DNA of 64,000 nucleotides from Skermania piniformis (GCF_019285775.1 NZ_CP079105.1:310001-374000); one strand, 5' to 3'. Positions 17,259-27,445 are shown, numbered from the stretch's first letter. Notes: generated by a model from the letters alone, not told the origin. Made by a program: numbers and translations.

Positions 17259-18133
17259 GCGAGGTTCGGGTCGAGTTCACCGACGATGCCGGCGAGTTTC
17301 TGCACCGGGCGGGTGGACTGCTGGCTGCCGAACCCGTTCGATACACGGTGATCGCCTCGGTCGCGACCCAGACGCTCGAGCGGTCGGTGGCGAGCGATCT
17401 GCCGTATCGACCGTGGTTCGCCACCGCGGTCGTCGGTGGCGTGCCGACCGGCGTGGCGATGCGCAACGCGCCTGCGCCGTATCCGGCGTGGATCGGCCGG
17501 TTTCCCCCCGCAGCGGTGTCGGTCCTGGTCGATCGGCTGGTGGCGGATCGGACCCTTACCTGCGTTACCGGCGAGCCGCCCAGCGTGGTCGAGTTCGGTG
17601 CGGAACTGGCTCGCCGTCGCGGCGAGAGCTCGGCGGTCACCGGTCGAACCCGGTTACACGAGTTCTTGGAGCCGAAGCCACCGTTGGCCCCGCCGGGCTG
17701 GTTGCGCGTCGCCGGTCCGGCCGACGCCGATCTGTGTATCGAGTGGTACGGCACCTTTCGCCGGGACGCGGCCGCGCAGGGCGGCGGTCCGACGAACCAG
17801 CTGGCGGGTCCGACGCCGGACGAGATCCGCCGCGCCATCGCCCGCGGCGCGATCCACCTGTGGGAGTGTGGCGGCGTGCCGGTCAGCTTGGTCGGACACC
17901 GGGCACCGACGTTCGGGGTCGCCGCCGTCGCGCCGGTGTACACGCCCGAGCGGCTACGCGGACGTGGTTTCGCCCGTGCCGCGGTCTACGAGTTGAGCGT
18001 TCGGCTGCGCCGGGAGTCCCGGGTGTGCCTGTACACCGATCGAGCAAACCCGGTCTCGACCGCCGTCTACGACGTGATCGGCTATCGGCCGGTCGGCGAC
18101 AACGTCACGGTCGGCATCACCCGCCCCGCCTGA
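17255..18133 (+). CDS. GNAT-like acetyltransferase domain protein (Rv3714c-like)
   Basis: A 292-residue protein whose C-terminal half looks like a GNAT fold: [19 protein letters not shown] contains the R-x-x-G-x-G/A acetyl-CoA loop, followed by [20 protein letters not shown], typical of the last strands. The N-terminal half is unassigned. The GTG start overlaps the recR stop by 4 bases, so the gene is coupled to recR. In M. tuberculosis an uncharacterised gene of nearly equal length, Rv3714c, holds the same position. The acetyl acceptor is unknown. Confidence 0.82.
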   Translation: MSEVRVEFTDDAGEFLHRAGGLLAAEPVRYTVIASVATQTLERSVASDLPYRPWFATAVVGGVPTGVAMRNAPAPYPAWIGRFPPAAVSVLVDRLVADRTLTCVTGEPPSVVEFGAELARRRGESSAVTGRTRLHEFLEPKPPLAPPGWLRVAGPADADLCIEWYGTFRRDAAAQGGGPTNQLAGPTPDEIRRAIARGAIHLWECGGVPVSLVGHRAPTFGVAAVAPVYTPERLRGRGFARAAVYELSVRLRRESRVCLYTDRANPVSTAVYDVIGYRPVGDNVTVGITRPA

Positions 18134-18166
18134 GCCGCGGGCACAATGAAGCCGCGGGCACAATGA
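18133..18166 (+). repeat. Exact 17-bp tandem duplication
   Basis: The unit AGCCGCGGGCACAATGA occurs twice without spacing (18133-18149 and 18150-18166), between the GNAT stop codon and the ATG of the membrane-protein gene. Similar short tandem copies occur at two other gene junctions in the window. Confidence 0.9.
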
Positions 18167-18170
18167 CGAC

Positions 18171-20459
18171 ATGACGAACGGGGGCTCGTCCGGCGACGAT
18201 CGGTCGGGTGCGGTGGTCGAACTGCGGGTGCACGGCGTGTCCGGCACCGGCCCGGATGCCTTGCTCGGCAGTTCCGCGGGCGAGTCCGTCCGGGTCGCCG
18301 GCGACGCCCGGGCCGGCTTCTACCGGTTGCCCGCGGCCGCCCCGGCGGGATCCGGGCCGGCCTGGCGTCGGGTCGTCGAGGCGTACTCGTGGGGTGGGCT
18401 CACGTCGGGCCCGGCCAGTCGCGCGGTGTGGCTGCTCTTTCTGCCGTTCATCCTGATCGACCTCGCGCATTGGATGCTGCCGCCGCCGACCCGGCATCGC
18501 CGGTTCGCGTCGATCGCGGTGGGCCTGCTCCGGTTGCTTGCCCTGTCGTTCACCCTGACCCTGCTGCTCGCCGGCGCGGCTGCGGTGCTCGATTCGGCGG
18601 TCTGGCAGTGCGGTAGCACCGATCGCTGCCACGACTCGTTCGGGCCGGCCTTCTTCTTCGCCGGGTGGGAGCGCGGGCCGCAGCTGGCGTTCGGCGCGTT
18701 GCCGCTGGTGGCGGTGATCGCCGTGCTGTGGTTGCTCGGGCGGGAGAACCTGCGTTACGACCCGGACCGAACTCCGCCCGATCCGGCGGTGCTGCGCGAC
18801 GAGGTGCCGCTGGCGGCGGCCGAGTTCTGGTTTGCCGACGACTCGATCCGGCGGCTACGCGCCTGCCACGTGACCGCGTGGGCGGCCGGCCTGGCCGCGA
18901 TCGTGCTGGCGGCGCCGACGCGATACGCGACCGGCGGTCGCTGGGTCGGGCTGGGGCTGTTGTCGCTGAACGCGCTCATCCTGGCCGTGGTGATCGCTGC
19001 GACGGCCTGGAACCGGACGACCGGGCGGGGCGGCGCGAGCGCCGATCGCAGCACCCGGCCGCTGTCGGCGCTGCGCTGGTTGTCCCTCGCGGTCCTCGCG
19101 GGATCGCTGGTCTGGACGGCGGTCGCTGCGGTCGACTATCCCGCACCCCCCACGCATCTGCCCGGCCTGCGCGGTGCGATCTATGTGGTCCTGGCGGTCC
19201 AGGTCGGCTTGCTCGCCGGCCTGCTCGGTGCGATCGCGCTGGCCAAGCGAACCGTGCCGGCGGCCGCCGATCCGGTCGGCCACCGGGCGACCCTGCGCGG
19301 GTACACCGCCTGGTACGTGGCGCTGATCGGTTGGCTGGTCGGCGGCGCGTTCAGCGTCGGCCTCGGGCTGTTGGCTGCCGAACTGCTCGGCGACGTGGTG
19401 GTCTCGACCGCGCGCGCCGAAGCGTTGCTGGCGATGCCGGGCGAGGCCGCGCCGATCATCGTCGCACCGCCGTACGCCTGGGCGGCGGTCGCGATCGTCG
19501 GTCTGTTGCTGGTCGCCGCGGTCGCTGCCGTGGTGCTGCGTCAGCTGGGCCGGACACGGGCCCGGCAGGCGATTGCCGGGGTGCTCGACGACTATCCGGG
19601 TGCACGCGCCGACGATCCTCGGATAGCACGGATCGCCCGGGCCCGCGCGAGCGCGTCGTTGGCCGACCTGCTGACGGTGACCGTCGCCGGGTTGGCGCTG
19701 GCGACCGTTGCCGGGATGGCCGCAATGGCCTGGTGGTACTTCTCCGACCAGGGTGGCTTCGAGGCCCTACCCGGCCGCGCGAGCACGCTCACCGCGGCCA
19801 GCGTGCTGATCACCGCGGGCATGGTCGGGGCACTCGGTGCGCTGGTGGTGGCGGCCTACCGGGATCGCGGGTTGCGCCGGGAGGTAGCCGTGCTGTGGGA
19901 CGTGGTCACCTTCTGGCCGCGGGCCAACCACCCGCTCACCCCACCGTGCTACGGCGCCCGCACCGTACCGGAACTACGCGCGCGGCTCGGCGAACTGGCC
20001 GCCGATCCGCAGCGGCGGGTGGTGCTATCCGCACACAGTCAGGGCAGCGTCATCGCGGCCGCTGCACTGCTGCAGCACCGGCCGAACCCGGAGCGGATCG
20101 GGCTGCTCAGCTTCGGCTCGCCGCTGCGCCGGTTGTACACCGGGAACTTTCCCGCCTACTTCGGGCCGGCGGCGCTGAGTGCCCTGCGAGATCGGCAGCC
20201 GGCCCGCTGGATCAACCTGTGGGCGTACACCGATCCGATCGGTGGCTGGGTCCTCGATCCCCGGCCCGGCGCGGTCGACCGACGACTGCTCGACGCCCGC
20301 ACCTTGGCCGACGTACCGGACGGGATCTGCGGGCATTCGGGGTTCTGGACGCGGCCCGAGTACGCGGACGCGATCGGCGAGCTCCAATCCGACCTGCTCC
20401 CGGCGGGCACGCCGCTCGACCCGGGCCCGACCGTCCGACCGACCGAGACCGATCTGTGA
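18171..20459 (+). CDS. Polytopic membrane protein with a lipase-like serine motif
   Basis: A 762-residue protein of unrecognised family. The N-terminus has VVELRVHGVSGTGPDALLG, like the first strand and loop of an alpha/beta hydrolase. Roughly eight to nine transmembrane segments follow between residues 80 and 580. The C-terminal part contains VVLSAHSQGSVIAAAALLQ (about 616-634), a G/H-x-S-x-G-type nucleophile elbow, then LLSFGSPLRRLY and a late GICGHSGFW that could supply the histidine. The reading is that a hydrolase domain is split around a membrane domain; catalytic activity is inferred only. The ATG at 18171 lacks a strong ribosome binding site and follows a 17-bp tandem duplication. It may be cotranscribed with recR. 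Confidence 0.75.
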   Translation: MTNGGSSGDDRSGAVVELRVHGVSGTGPDALLGSSAGESVRVAGDARAGFYRLPAAAPAGSGPAWRRVVEAYSWGGLTSGPASRAVWLLFLPFILIDLAHWMLPPPTRHRRFASIAVGLLRLLALSFTLTLLLAGAAAVLDSAVWQCGSTDRCHDSFGPAFFFAGWERGPQLAFGALPLVAVIAVLWLLGRENLRYDPDRTPPDPAVLRDEVPLAAAEFWFADDSIRRLRACHVTAWAAGLAAIVLAAPTRYATGGRWVGLGLLSLNALILAVVIAATAWNRTTGRGGASADRSTRPLSALRWLSLAVLAGSLVWTAVAAVDYPAPPTHLPGLRGAIYVVLAVQVGLLAGLLGAIALAKRTVPAAADPVGHRATLRGYTAWYVALIGWLVGGAFSVGLGLLAAELLGDVVVSTARAEALLAMPGEAAPIIVAPPYAWAAVAIVGLLLVAAVAAVVLRQLGRTRARQAIAGVLDDYPGARADDPRIARIARARASASLADLLTVTVAGLALATVAGMAAMAWWYFSDQGGFEALPGRASTLTAASVLITAGMVGALGALVVAAYRDRGLRREVAVLWDVVTFWPRANHPLTPPCYGARTVPELRARLGELAADPQRRVVLSAHSQGSVIAAAALLQHRPNPERIGLLSFGSPLRRLYTGNFPAYFGPAALSALRDRQPARWINLWAYTDPIGGWVLDPRPGAVDRRLLDARTLADVPDGICGHSGFWTRPEYADAIGELQSDLLPAGTPLDPGPTVRPTETDL

Positions 20460-20620
20460 GAGACGGTTCGGAACTCCCGAAGGTGCGGACGGTCTGTCGG
20501 TCCCGTCCGCCGCGCGCATTCTGACGCGGTGCGCGCGTCATACCGGGCGCAGCGCACTGTTCCCCGCGCAGCGGCCTCCGGCGGCGAGCGCGCCCGGGGT
20601 AGCTGTGCTCCACTGGGGGA

Positions 20621-23600
20621 ATGGGAGTCAAAGTCGCGCTGGAACATCGGACCATCTACACGTTCGATCGGCTCGTCGAGGTCCACCCGCACGTCGTGCG
20701 GTTGCGTCCGGCACCGCATTCCCGGACGAAGATCGATGCATACTCGCTGCGGGTCACCCCGGAAACCCACTTCGTCAACTGGCAACAGGACGCGTTCGGT
20801 AATTTCCTGGCGCGCTTGGTGTTCCTGGAACCCACCCGCGAGCTGTCGATCACCGTTGGGCTGATCGCCGATCTGGAGGTGATCAACCCGTTCGACTTCT
20901 TCGTCGAGGACTACGCCGAGTACGCCGGATTCGGCTACCCGCCCGAGCTCACCGCCGACCTCGAGCCCTATCTTCGGCGGGTCGACGAGGCCGATCCTGG
21001 TTCGGGGCCGGGACGGTTGGTGCGTCAGTGGGCCGCCGACCACCGTTGGCCCGAGGAACGGATCCGCACCATCGATTTCCTGGTCCGGCTGAACCAGGCG
21101 CTCTGCTCGGACGTCGGGTACTCGGTGCGGATGGAGCCGGGCGTACAGACCCCGGACCACACCCTGAGCACGGCGATCGGCTCCTGCCGGGACTCGGCCT
21201 GGCTGCTGGTCTCGGTGCTGCGCGAGCTGGGCCTGGCGGCCCGATTCGTCTCCGGCTACCTGGTGCAGCTGGCCGCCGACGTCGAGTCGTTGGACGGTCC
21301 GTCCGGCCCGGCGGCAGACTTCACCGACCTGCATGCCTGGACCGAGGTATATCTGCCGGGCGCCGGGTGGGTCGGTCTGGATCCGACGTCCGGCTTGTTC
21401 GCCGGCGAGGGACACATCCCGCTGGCGGCGACGCCGGCGCCGAACACGTCGGCCGCGATCACCGGCAGCACCGGCCCGTGCCGGTCGACGCTGGAGTTCG
21501 CCAACATCGTCCGGCGAGTCCACGAAGACCCGCGAGTGACCTTGCCGTACAACGATTCCCAATGGGCTTCGATCGTCGCCGCGGGAGCGAAGCTGGACTC
21601 GCGGGCGGCCGAGGCGGACATCCGATTGACCGTCGGCGGCGAACCCACCTTCGTCTCGATCGACGATCAGACCGCGAAGGAATGGACCGTCGACGCAGAC
21701 GGCCCGCAGAAGCGGGAACGGGCCGACGATCTGGCCGCTCGGCTGAAACGGATCTACGCGCCGGCCGGCCTGGTGCATCGTGCCCAGGGCAAGTGGTATC
21801 CCGGGGAGCCGTTGCCGCGCTGGCAGATCGCGCTCTACTGGCGCACCGACGGCGGCCCGCTCTGGTCGGACCCGAGCCTGCTCGCCGACCCGTGGTCGCC
21901 GCACCAGACCCGGGACACCGACGCCGGCACTGCGCACCAGTTCCTGGATACCCTCGCCGAGTCGCTCGGCCTGCCGCGCAGCCAGGTTCGACCGGTCTTC
22001 GAGGACTCGCTGGCCCGGCTGGCCGCCGCGGTGCGGTTGCCCGCCGGTCATCCGGTCGAGGTCGATCTGGTTCCGGACACCCCGGATGCCCGCGCCGACC
22101 TGCTCGCCGAACTGGACGGCGCGGTGACCGACCCGGCCGGCTATCTGCTGCCGCTGCACCACGCCGACGAAGGCTGGGCGAGCGCGGACTGGCGGCTGCG
22201 TCGCGGCCGAATCGTATTGCTGGCCGGCGATTCGCCGGCCGGGTTGCGGCTCCCGTTGGACGCGATCGACTGGTCGCCACCCCCGCCGGAGAACCCGGCC
22301 GATCCGCTGGCACCGCGGCCGCCGTTGCGCTCCTCGGGGGCGCCGGAGGCTCCGGTTCCGGTGGTCCCGGCCGCGAAGATGCCGGTGACCGCGCTGGTCG
22401 CCGAGGTCCGCGACGGGCTGTTGTACGTCTTCCTGCCGCCGACCGAGGATCTGGAACACTTCGTCGACCTGGTCGCCCGGATCGAAGAGGCGGCGGCGAC
22501 GCTGGATCAGCCGGTGGTGGTCGAGGGCTACGGGCCGCCGCCGGACCCCCGGCTGCAGGCGCTCACGATCACCCCGGACCCCGGGGTGATCGAGGTCAAC
22601 GTGCAGCCGACCGGTTCGTTCGCCGAGCAGACCGAGCTGTTGGAAACGCTGTACGGCCAGGCGCGCCTCGCCCGGCTGTCCACCGAGTCGTTCGACGTGG
22701 ACGGCACCCACGGCGGTACCGGTGGCGGCAACCACATCACCCTGGGCGGTGCCACCCCGGCCGACTCGCCGCTGCTGCGCCGGCCGGACCTGCTGGTCTC
22801 GATGTTGACCTATTGGCAACGCCACCCGGCGCTGTCGTACCTGTTCGCCGGCCGATTCGTCGGCACCACCTCGCAGGCACCGCGAGCTGACGAGGGCCGC
22901 GAGGACGCGCTCTACGAGCTGGAGATCGCGTTTGCCGAGCTGGCCCGGCTGGGTGCCGATGCGGCGCCCCCGTGGGCGGTGGATCGAGCGCTGCGGCACC
23001 TGCTCACCGACATCACCGGCAACACCCACCGGGCCGAATTCTGCATCGACAAGCTGTACAGCCCGGATTCGGCCCGGGGCCGGCTCGGTCTGCTGGAGCT
23101 GCGCGGGTTCGAGATGCCGCCGCACCCGCAGATGGCATTGGTGCAGTCGCTGCTGGTGCGCGGCCTGGTGGCGTGGTTCTGGGAGCAGCCGTTACGCGCG
23201 CCGTTGCTCCGACACGGTGCGAACCTGCACGGCCGCTACCTGCTACCGCACTTCGTGACGGCCGACATCGCCGAGGTCGCCGCGGACCTGCGGGCAGCCG
23301 GAATCGATTTCGAGACCAGCTGGCTCGATCCGTTCACCGAGTTCCGCTTCCCCCGGATCGGTACTGCCGTGGTCGCCGGCGCCGAGATCGAGCTGCGTGG
23401 TGCGATCGAGCCGTGGCGCACGCTCGGCGAGGAAGCCGCCGGGACCGGTACCGCCCGCTACGTCGACTCGTCGGTGGAGCGGCTGCAGGTGCGGCTGGTC
23501 GGCGCCGACCGGGACCGGTACGTGCTGACCTGCAACGGCTTCCCGGTCCCGCTGCTCGCCACCGACCAGCCGGATGTGCAGGTAGCCGGGGTGCGGTTCC

Positions 23601-23932
23601 GGGCGTGGCAGCCGCCGAGCTCGCTGCACCCGACCCTGACCGTGGACGGCCCGCTGGTGTTCGACCTGGTGGACGCGGCCACCGGGCTGTCCCACGGCGG
23701 CTGCACCTACCACGTCGCACATCCCGGGGGCCGCTCGTACGACGTTCCACCGGTCAACGCGGTCGAGGCCGAATCGCGACGAAACGGTCGATTCACCGCT
23801 ACCGGTCACCAGGCCGCGCCGGTACATTTGTCAGACCTACGGGAGAAGATCGCCCGATCCCACGTCGACCTCGGCGCGCCGGGCATCCTGGACCTTCGGC
23901 GGGCGCGCACGGTGCAGACCGGCACCGGGTAG
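20621..23932 (+). CDS. Transglutaminase-like / DUF2126 putative amidoligase fusion
   Basis: A 1103-residue two-part enzyme. Residues 1-290 are a transglutaminase-like cysteine protease domain: Cys189 in GSCRDSAWLL, His near 238 in DLHAWTEVYL, and Asp in GLDPTSG. The rest is DUF2126, which Iyer and colleagues (2009) predicted to be an amidoligase of the glutamine-synthetase fold. Conserved stretches include GGEPTFVSIDD and GTGGGNHITLGG. It starts a tight three-gene operon with an ATP-grasp/alpha-E protein and a second transglutaminase, the same set as M. tuberculosis Rv2566-Rv2569c. The predicted job is making or trimming a peptide or peptide-like tag; the product is unknown. The ATG follows GGGGGA. 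Confidence 0.88.
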   Translation: MGVKVALEHRTIYTFDRLVEVHPHVVRLRPAPHSRTKIDAYSLRVTPETHFVNWQQDAFGNFLARLVFLEPTRELSITVGLIADLEVINPFDFFVEDYAEYAGFGYPPELTADLEPYLRRVDEADPGSGPGRLVRQWAADHRWPEERIRTIDFLVRLNQALCSDVGYSVRMEPGVQTPDHTLSTAIGSCRDSAWLLVSVLRELGLAARFVSGYLVQLAADVESLDGPSGPAADFTDLHAWTEVYLPGAGWVGLDPTSGLFAGEGHIPLAATPAPNTSAAITGSTGPCRSTLEFANIVRRVHEDPRVTLPYNDSQWASIVAAGAKLDSRAAEADIRLTVGGEPTFVSIDDQTAKEWTVDADGPQKRERADDLAARLKRIYAPAGLVHRAQGKWYPGEPLPRWQIALYWRTDGGPLWSDPSLLADPWSPHQTRDTDAGTAHQFLDTLAESLGLPRSQVRPVFEDSLARLAAAVRLPAGHPVEVDLVPDTPDARADLLAELDGAVTDPAGYLLPLHHADEGWASADWRLRRGRIVLLAGDSPAGLRLPLDAIDWSPPPPENPADPLAPRPPLRSSGAPEAPVPVVPAAKMPVTALVAEVRDGLLYVFLPPTEDLEHFVDLVARIEEAAATLDQPVVVEGYGPPPDPRLQALTITPDPGVIEVNVQPTGSFAEQTELLETLYGQARLARLSTESFDVDGTHGGTGGGNHITLGGATPADSPLLRRPDLLVSMLTYWQRHPALSYLFAGRFVGTTSQAPRADEGREDALYELEIAFAELARLGADAAPPWAVDRALRHLLTDITGNTHRAEFCIDKLYSPDSARGRLGLLELRGFEMPPHPQMALVQSLLVRGLVAWFWEQPLRAPLLRHGANLHGRYLLPHFVTADIAEVAADLRAAGIDFETSWLDPFTEFRFPRIGTAVVAGAEIELRGAIEPWRTLGEEAAGTGTARYVDSSVERLQVRLVGADRDRYVLTCNGFPVPLLATDQPDVQVAGVRFRAWQPPSSLHPTLTVDGPLVFDLVDAATGLSHGGCTYHVAHPGGRSYDVPPVNAVEAESRRNGRFTATGHQAAPVHLSDLREKIARSHVDLGAPGILDLRRARTVQTGTG

Positions 23933-23996
23933 CCGGCCCGCCGTGGGTCTGCGGTGTGCCGACCGGCGCGCGTGATCGAAAGGATGGTCGGGTCAG

Positions 23997-26564
23997 GTGT
24001 CGACCGAACACGCGACGGTATCCGAATCAGCAGTGGGGTCCGAACCGCTCGACGAGTACCGCGCCGGGCCCGCCGGGGACGCCTACGACGAGGTGGTCGA
24101 CCCACGCGGCGCGGTTCGCCCGTCGTGGCGAGCCCTCGCCAGCGACCTGGCCACGGCCGGTACCGGCGGTCTGGCTGCGCTGGAGCGGCGGATCGGGCAA
24201 CTGGTCGACAACGAGGGGATCACCTACACCGCCGTCGGCGGACGACCCGACGATCCGGCGGCTCCGCCGTCGCCGTGGCGGCTCGACGCGGTCCCGCTGC
24301 TGCTGTCGGCGACCGAGTGGGATGCGCTGGCCGCGGGCCTGGAGCAGCGGTCGCTGTTGCTCGATGCGATCCTCGCCGACATCTACGGCCCGATGCGATT
24401 GATCGAGTCGGGCCGGATTCCGCCGGAGCTGGTGTTCGGTCACGCCGGCTATCTGCGGGCCGCACACGACATCACCATCCGTGGTCGGCATCAGCTGTTC
24501 ATGCACGGCTGCGATGTGAGCCGCTGGCCGGACGGCCGGTTCCGGGTCTACGCCGACCGGGCCCAGGCGCCGTCCGGCGCGGGGTACGCGATCGCCGATC
24601 GGCAAGTGATCACCCGAGCGGCCCCGGCAGCCCTGCAACAGGCCGGTCCGCGGCCGCTGGCGCCGTTTGCCCGGGCGTTGCGATTGATGTTGCTCGAAGC
24701 CGCGCCGTCCGACGCCGAGGAACCGGTGGTCGTCGTGCTCAGCCCCGGTACCCTCTCCGAGACCGCGTTCGATCAGGCCTACCTCGCGTCGTTGTTGGGG
24801 TTTCCGCTGGTCGAGAGCGCCGATCTGGTCGTCCGGGACGGGCGGCTGTGGATGCGCTCGCTCGGCACCCTGCGCCGGGTCGACGTGGTGTTGCGCCGGG
24901 TGGACGCGGAATTCTCCGATCCGCTGGACCTGCGCCCCGACTCGCGGCTCGGGGTGGTCGGTCTGGTCGAGGCGCTGCGCCGGGGCACCGTCGCCGTGGT
25001 GAACACGCTCGGCAGCGGGGTGCTGGAGAACCCGGGCTTGACCGGATTGCTGCCCGACCTGTGTCGCGACCTGCTCGATGCGGACCTGCAGCTGGAGAGC
25101 GTCGCGTCCTACTGGGCCGGGATCGATGCGCAACGCAGTCACGTGCTGGCCAACCTGCCGCGATTGATCATCCGGTCCGCGACCGACGACCGATCGTGGA
25201 CCGGTGCCGAGTGCACTGCGGCCGAGCTCGACGAGCTGCGCGCCCGGATCGAGGCCGAGCCGTGGAAATGGGTCGGTCAGGAGCCGCCGCACTACTCGCT
25301 GGCACCGGCGGTCGACCAGACCGGCCGGCTGACCGCCGCGCCGGTCGGTATGCGCCTGTTCTCGTTGATGCGGCGGTCCGGCTATACCCCGTTGCTCGGC
25401 GGGCTGGGCTGGCAGTTCGACCCGGCCGCCGGCAGTGAGCTGGTCGCGGCCAAGGACGTGTGGGTCCGGGTCGCCGACGCCGACGTGGTGCGGGTGGACG
25501 GGCAGGCCCGGCTGGAGTCGTTGCCGGTGTTCCGGGCCGCGAGCACCGAAGTGGTCAGTTCGCCCCGGGTGCTCGGCGACCTGTTCTGGATGGGCCGCTA
25601 CAGCGAACGGGCCGAGGCGACGGTGCGACTGCTCAGCGCGGTGCGCGAGCGGTATCAGGACTACCGGTACCGGCCGTGGCTGGAGGGCAGCGACGCAGTG
25701 CCGGTGTTGATGGGCGCGGTGGGCCGGTTGACCGGGACCGTGGCGCCGGCCGACGCGGCCGGCGGTCGGTCGGACGCCGCCTTCGCCGAGCTGAGCTCGT
25801 TGACCGTCGACAAGTCTCGGGTCGGTTCGGCCGCCTACGCGGTCGACCGGTACGGCTACGCCGCACGCGCGGTTCGCGATCAGCTGTCCGGCGACACCTG
25901 GATGGTGCTCGGCACGATGGATCGGGAACTGAGCGGGTATCGCGCCGAGCCGACCGAGGGCGGCCTGGCCACCGTGCAGTCCGCGATCCTGGTCGGGATG
26001 TTGTCGCTGTCCGGTCTGAGTGCCGAGTCGATGGTGCACGATTCGGGCTGGCACGTGATGGACATCGGTAAGCGGTTGGAGCGCAGCCTGGCGTTGATCG
26101 CGCTGCTCCGCGCGTCGATCACCACGGCGCTGCCGGAACCGGTCGAACGCCGGGTCACCGAGTCGGTGTTGCTGGCCACCGAGTCCGCGGTCACCTACCG
26201 ACGGCGCAACCGGGGCCGGATCCGCACTGCAGCGCTCGTGCAGCTGCTCCTCTTCGACGCCGGCAATCCGCGTTCGCTGGTGTTCCAGCTGGAGGCGTTG
26301 GCGGCGAATCTGCGGGCGTTGCCCGGGGCGTCCGGTTCGTCCCGGCCGGACCGGTTGGTCGGCGGCGCGCTGGCTCGGCTGCGCCGGGTGGATCCGGCCG
26401 GGTTGGAGCCGGCCGACGACGCGGGCCGGCACGTCGACCTGATCGAGTTGCTCGACGGCGAGGAGGCCGATCTGCGTACTGTGGCCGAGGTGTTCGAGGC
26501 GGCCGTGTTGTCCGGTCCGGGCGACATCCAGCCGCTCTGGGCGGGCACGCGGGTGGTGTCGTGA
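23997..26564 (+). CDS. Circularly permuted ATP-grasp / alpha-E domain fusion
   Basis: An 855-residue fusion. The N-terminal part (to about 510) is a circularly permuted ATP-grasp ligase (DUF404/DUF407): it shows MHGCDVSRWPDGRFRVYADR, a GTVAVVNTLGSGVLENPGL loop and PHYSLAPA. The C-terminal part is an alpha-E (DUF403) helical domain opening with LGDLFWMGRYSERAEATVRL. In many genomes the two are separate adjacent genes; here, as in M. tuberculosis Rv2567, they are fused. ATP-grasp enzymes join carboxylates to amines, so this is probably the second peptide ligase of the operon. The GTG start at 23997 has only a distant AAAGGA; the N-terminal 30 residues are poorly conserved in type and the start could move. 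Confidence 0.88.
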   Translation: MSTEHATVSESAVGSEPLDEYRAGPAGDAYDEVVDPRGAVRPSWRALASDLATAGTGGLAALERRIGQLVDNEGITYTAVGGRPDDPAAPPSPWRLDAVPLLLSATEWDALAAGLEQRSLLLDAILADIYGPMRLIESGRIPPELVFGHAGYLRAAHDITIRGRHQLFMHGCDVSRWPDGRFRVYADRAQAPSGAGYAIADRQVITRAAPAALQQAGPRPLAPFARALRLMLLEAAPSDAEEPVVVVLSPGTLSETAFDQAYLASLLGFPLVESADLVVRDGRLWMRSLGTLRRVDVVLRRVDAEFSDPLDLRPDSRLGVVGLVEALRRGTVAVVNTLGSGVLENPGLTGLLPDLCRDLLDADLQLESVASYWAGIDAQRSHVLANLPRLIIRSATDDRSWTGAECTAAELDELRARIEAEPWKWVGQEPPHYSLAPAVDQTGRLTAAPVGMRLFSLMRRSGYTPLLGGLGWQFDPAAGSELVAAKDVWVRVADADVVRVDGQARLESLPVFRAASTEVVSSPRVLGDLFWMGRYSERAEATVRLLSAVRERYQDYRYRPWLEGSDAVPVLMGAVGRLTGTVAPADAAGGRSDAAFAELSSLTVDKSRVGSAAYAVDRYGYAARAVRDQLSGDTWMVLGTMDRELSGYRAEPTEGGLATVQSAILVGMLSLSGLSAESMVHDSGWHVMDIGKRLERSLALIALLRASITTALPEPVERRVTESVLLATESAVTYRRRNRGRIRTAALVQLLLFDAGNPRSLVFQLEALAANLRALPGASGSSRPDRLVGGALARLRRVDPAGLEPADDAGRHVDLIELLDGEEADLRTVAEVFEAAVLSGPGDIQPLWAGTRVVS

Positions 26565-27445
26565 GTCGGCGTTACCGGGTCCTGCACCGGACCAGCTACA
26601 GCTACGACGACGTCGTGACCAATTCCTACGGCCGGGCCTATCTGACACCCCGCGACATCGCCGGTCAACAGCGGCTACACCGGCATCGGGTGAAGGTGGA
26701 ACCGGCGCCGACCGACGAGGCGCAGAGCCCGGATGTGTACGGCAACCTGAGTTCCTACTTCCAGGTCACCAGCGAGCACTGGGAGCTGGTGGTCACCAGT
26801 GAGTCGGTGGTCGAGGTGCAGGCACCCGCGCCCGGCCGGCTGACCGAGGGGGCGGCGCTGCGGCCCTGGGAGGAGGCCCGCCCGACCGCAGCCGACGGCG
26901 CCCGCGCGGTGGAGTTCGTGCTGGATCTGGTGCCCGCCGAGATCACCCCCGAGGTCCGCGCCTACGCCGCCGACGTGTTGCGGCCCGGGCGACCGATCGG
27001 CGAGGCGGTCGCGGACCTGACGGCGCGCATCTTCGCCGATTTCACCTACACCGCGGGTTCGACGACGGTGTCGACGAAGGTCGCGGACGTGTTCGCCGCC
27101 CGGCACGGTGTCTGCCAGGACTTTGCTCGGCTGGCGATCGCCTGTCTGCGGTCGCAGGGGTTGGCGGCTCGTTACGTCTCCGGGTATCTGGCTACCGATC
27201 CGCCGCCCGGCCGGGAGCATGTGTTCGGCATCGACGCCACCCACGCCTGGGCAGCGGTCCGGCTGCCGGACGACACCTGGTTGGCGTTCGATCCGACCAA
27301 CAATCAGTTCGTCGGCGAGCGCTACGTAACGGTCGGTTGGGGACGCGACTACGTCGACGTCCCGCCGTTGCGCGGGATCATCTACAGCGACTCGACGACC
27401 AGCACGATCGCGGTGTCGGTCGATGTCGCCGAGGTATCGCACTGA
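26561..27445 (+). CDS. Transglutaminase-like cysteine protease
   Basis: A 294-residue protein with the beta-sandwich transglutaminase N-terminal region (RYRVLHRTSYSYDDVV) and a catalytic triad: Cys185 in HGVCQDFARL, His228 in DATHAWAAV and Asp244 in FDPTNN. The GTG start overlaps the ATP-grasp stop by 4 bases, so it is the third, coupled gene of the amidoligase operon. It may cleave or transfer the product made by the two ligases. No signal peptide is visible, which points to a cytoplasmic role. Confidence 0.88.
   Translation: MSRRYRVLHRTSYSYDDVVTNSYGRAYLTPRDIAGQQRLHRHRVKVEPAPTDEAQSPDVYGNLSSYFQVTSEHWELVVTSESVVEVQAPAPGRLTEGAALRPWEEARPTAADGARAVEFVLDLVPAEITPEVRAYAADVLRPGRPIGEAVADLTARIFADFTYTAGSTTVSTKVADVFAARHGVCQDFARLAIACLRSQGLAARYVSGYLATDPPPGREHVFGIDATHAWAAVRLPDDTWLAFDPTNNQFVGERYVTVGWGRDYVDVPPLRGIIYSDSTTSTIAVSVDVAEVSH

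Noticed and set aside
20156-23125. 989-residue antisense frame under the DUF2126 protein gene
   Set aside because: No recognisable domain; composition is that of an antisense shadow.
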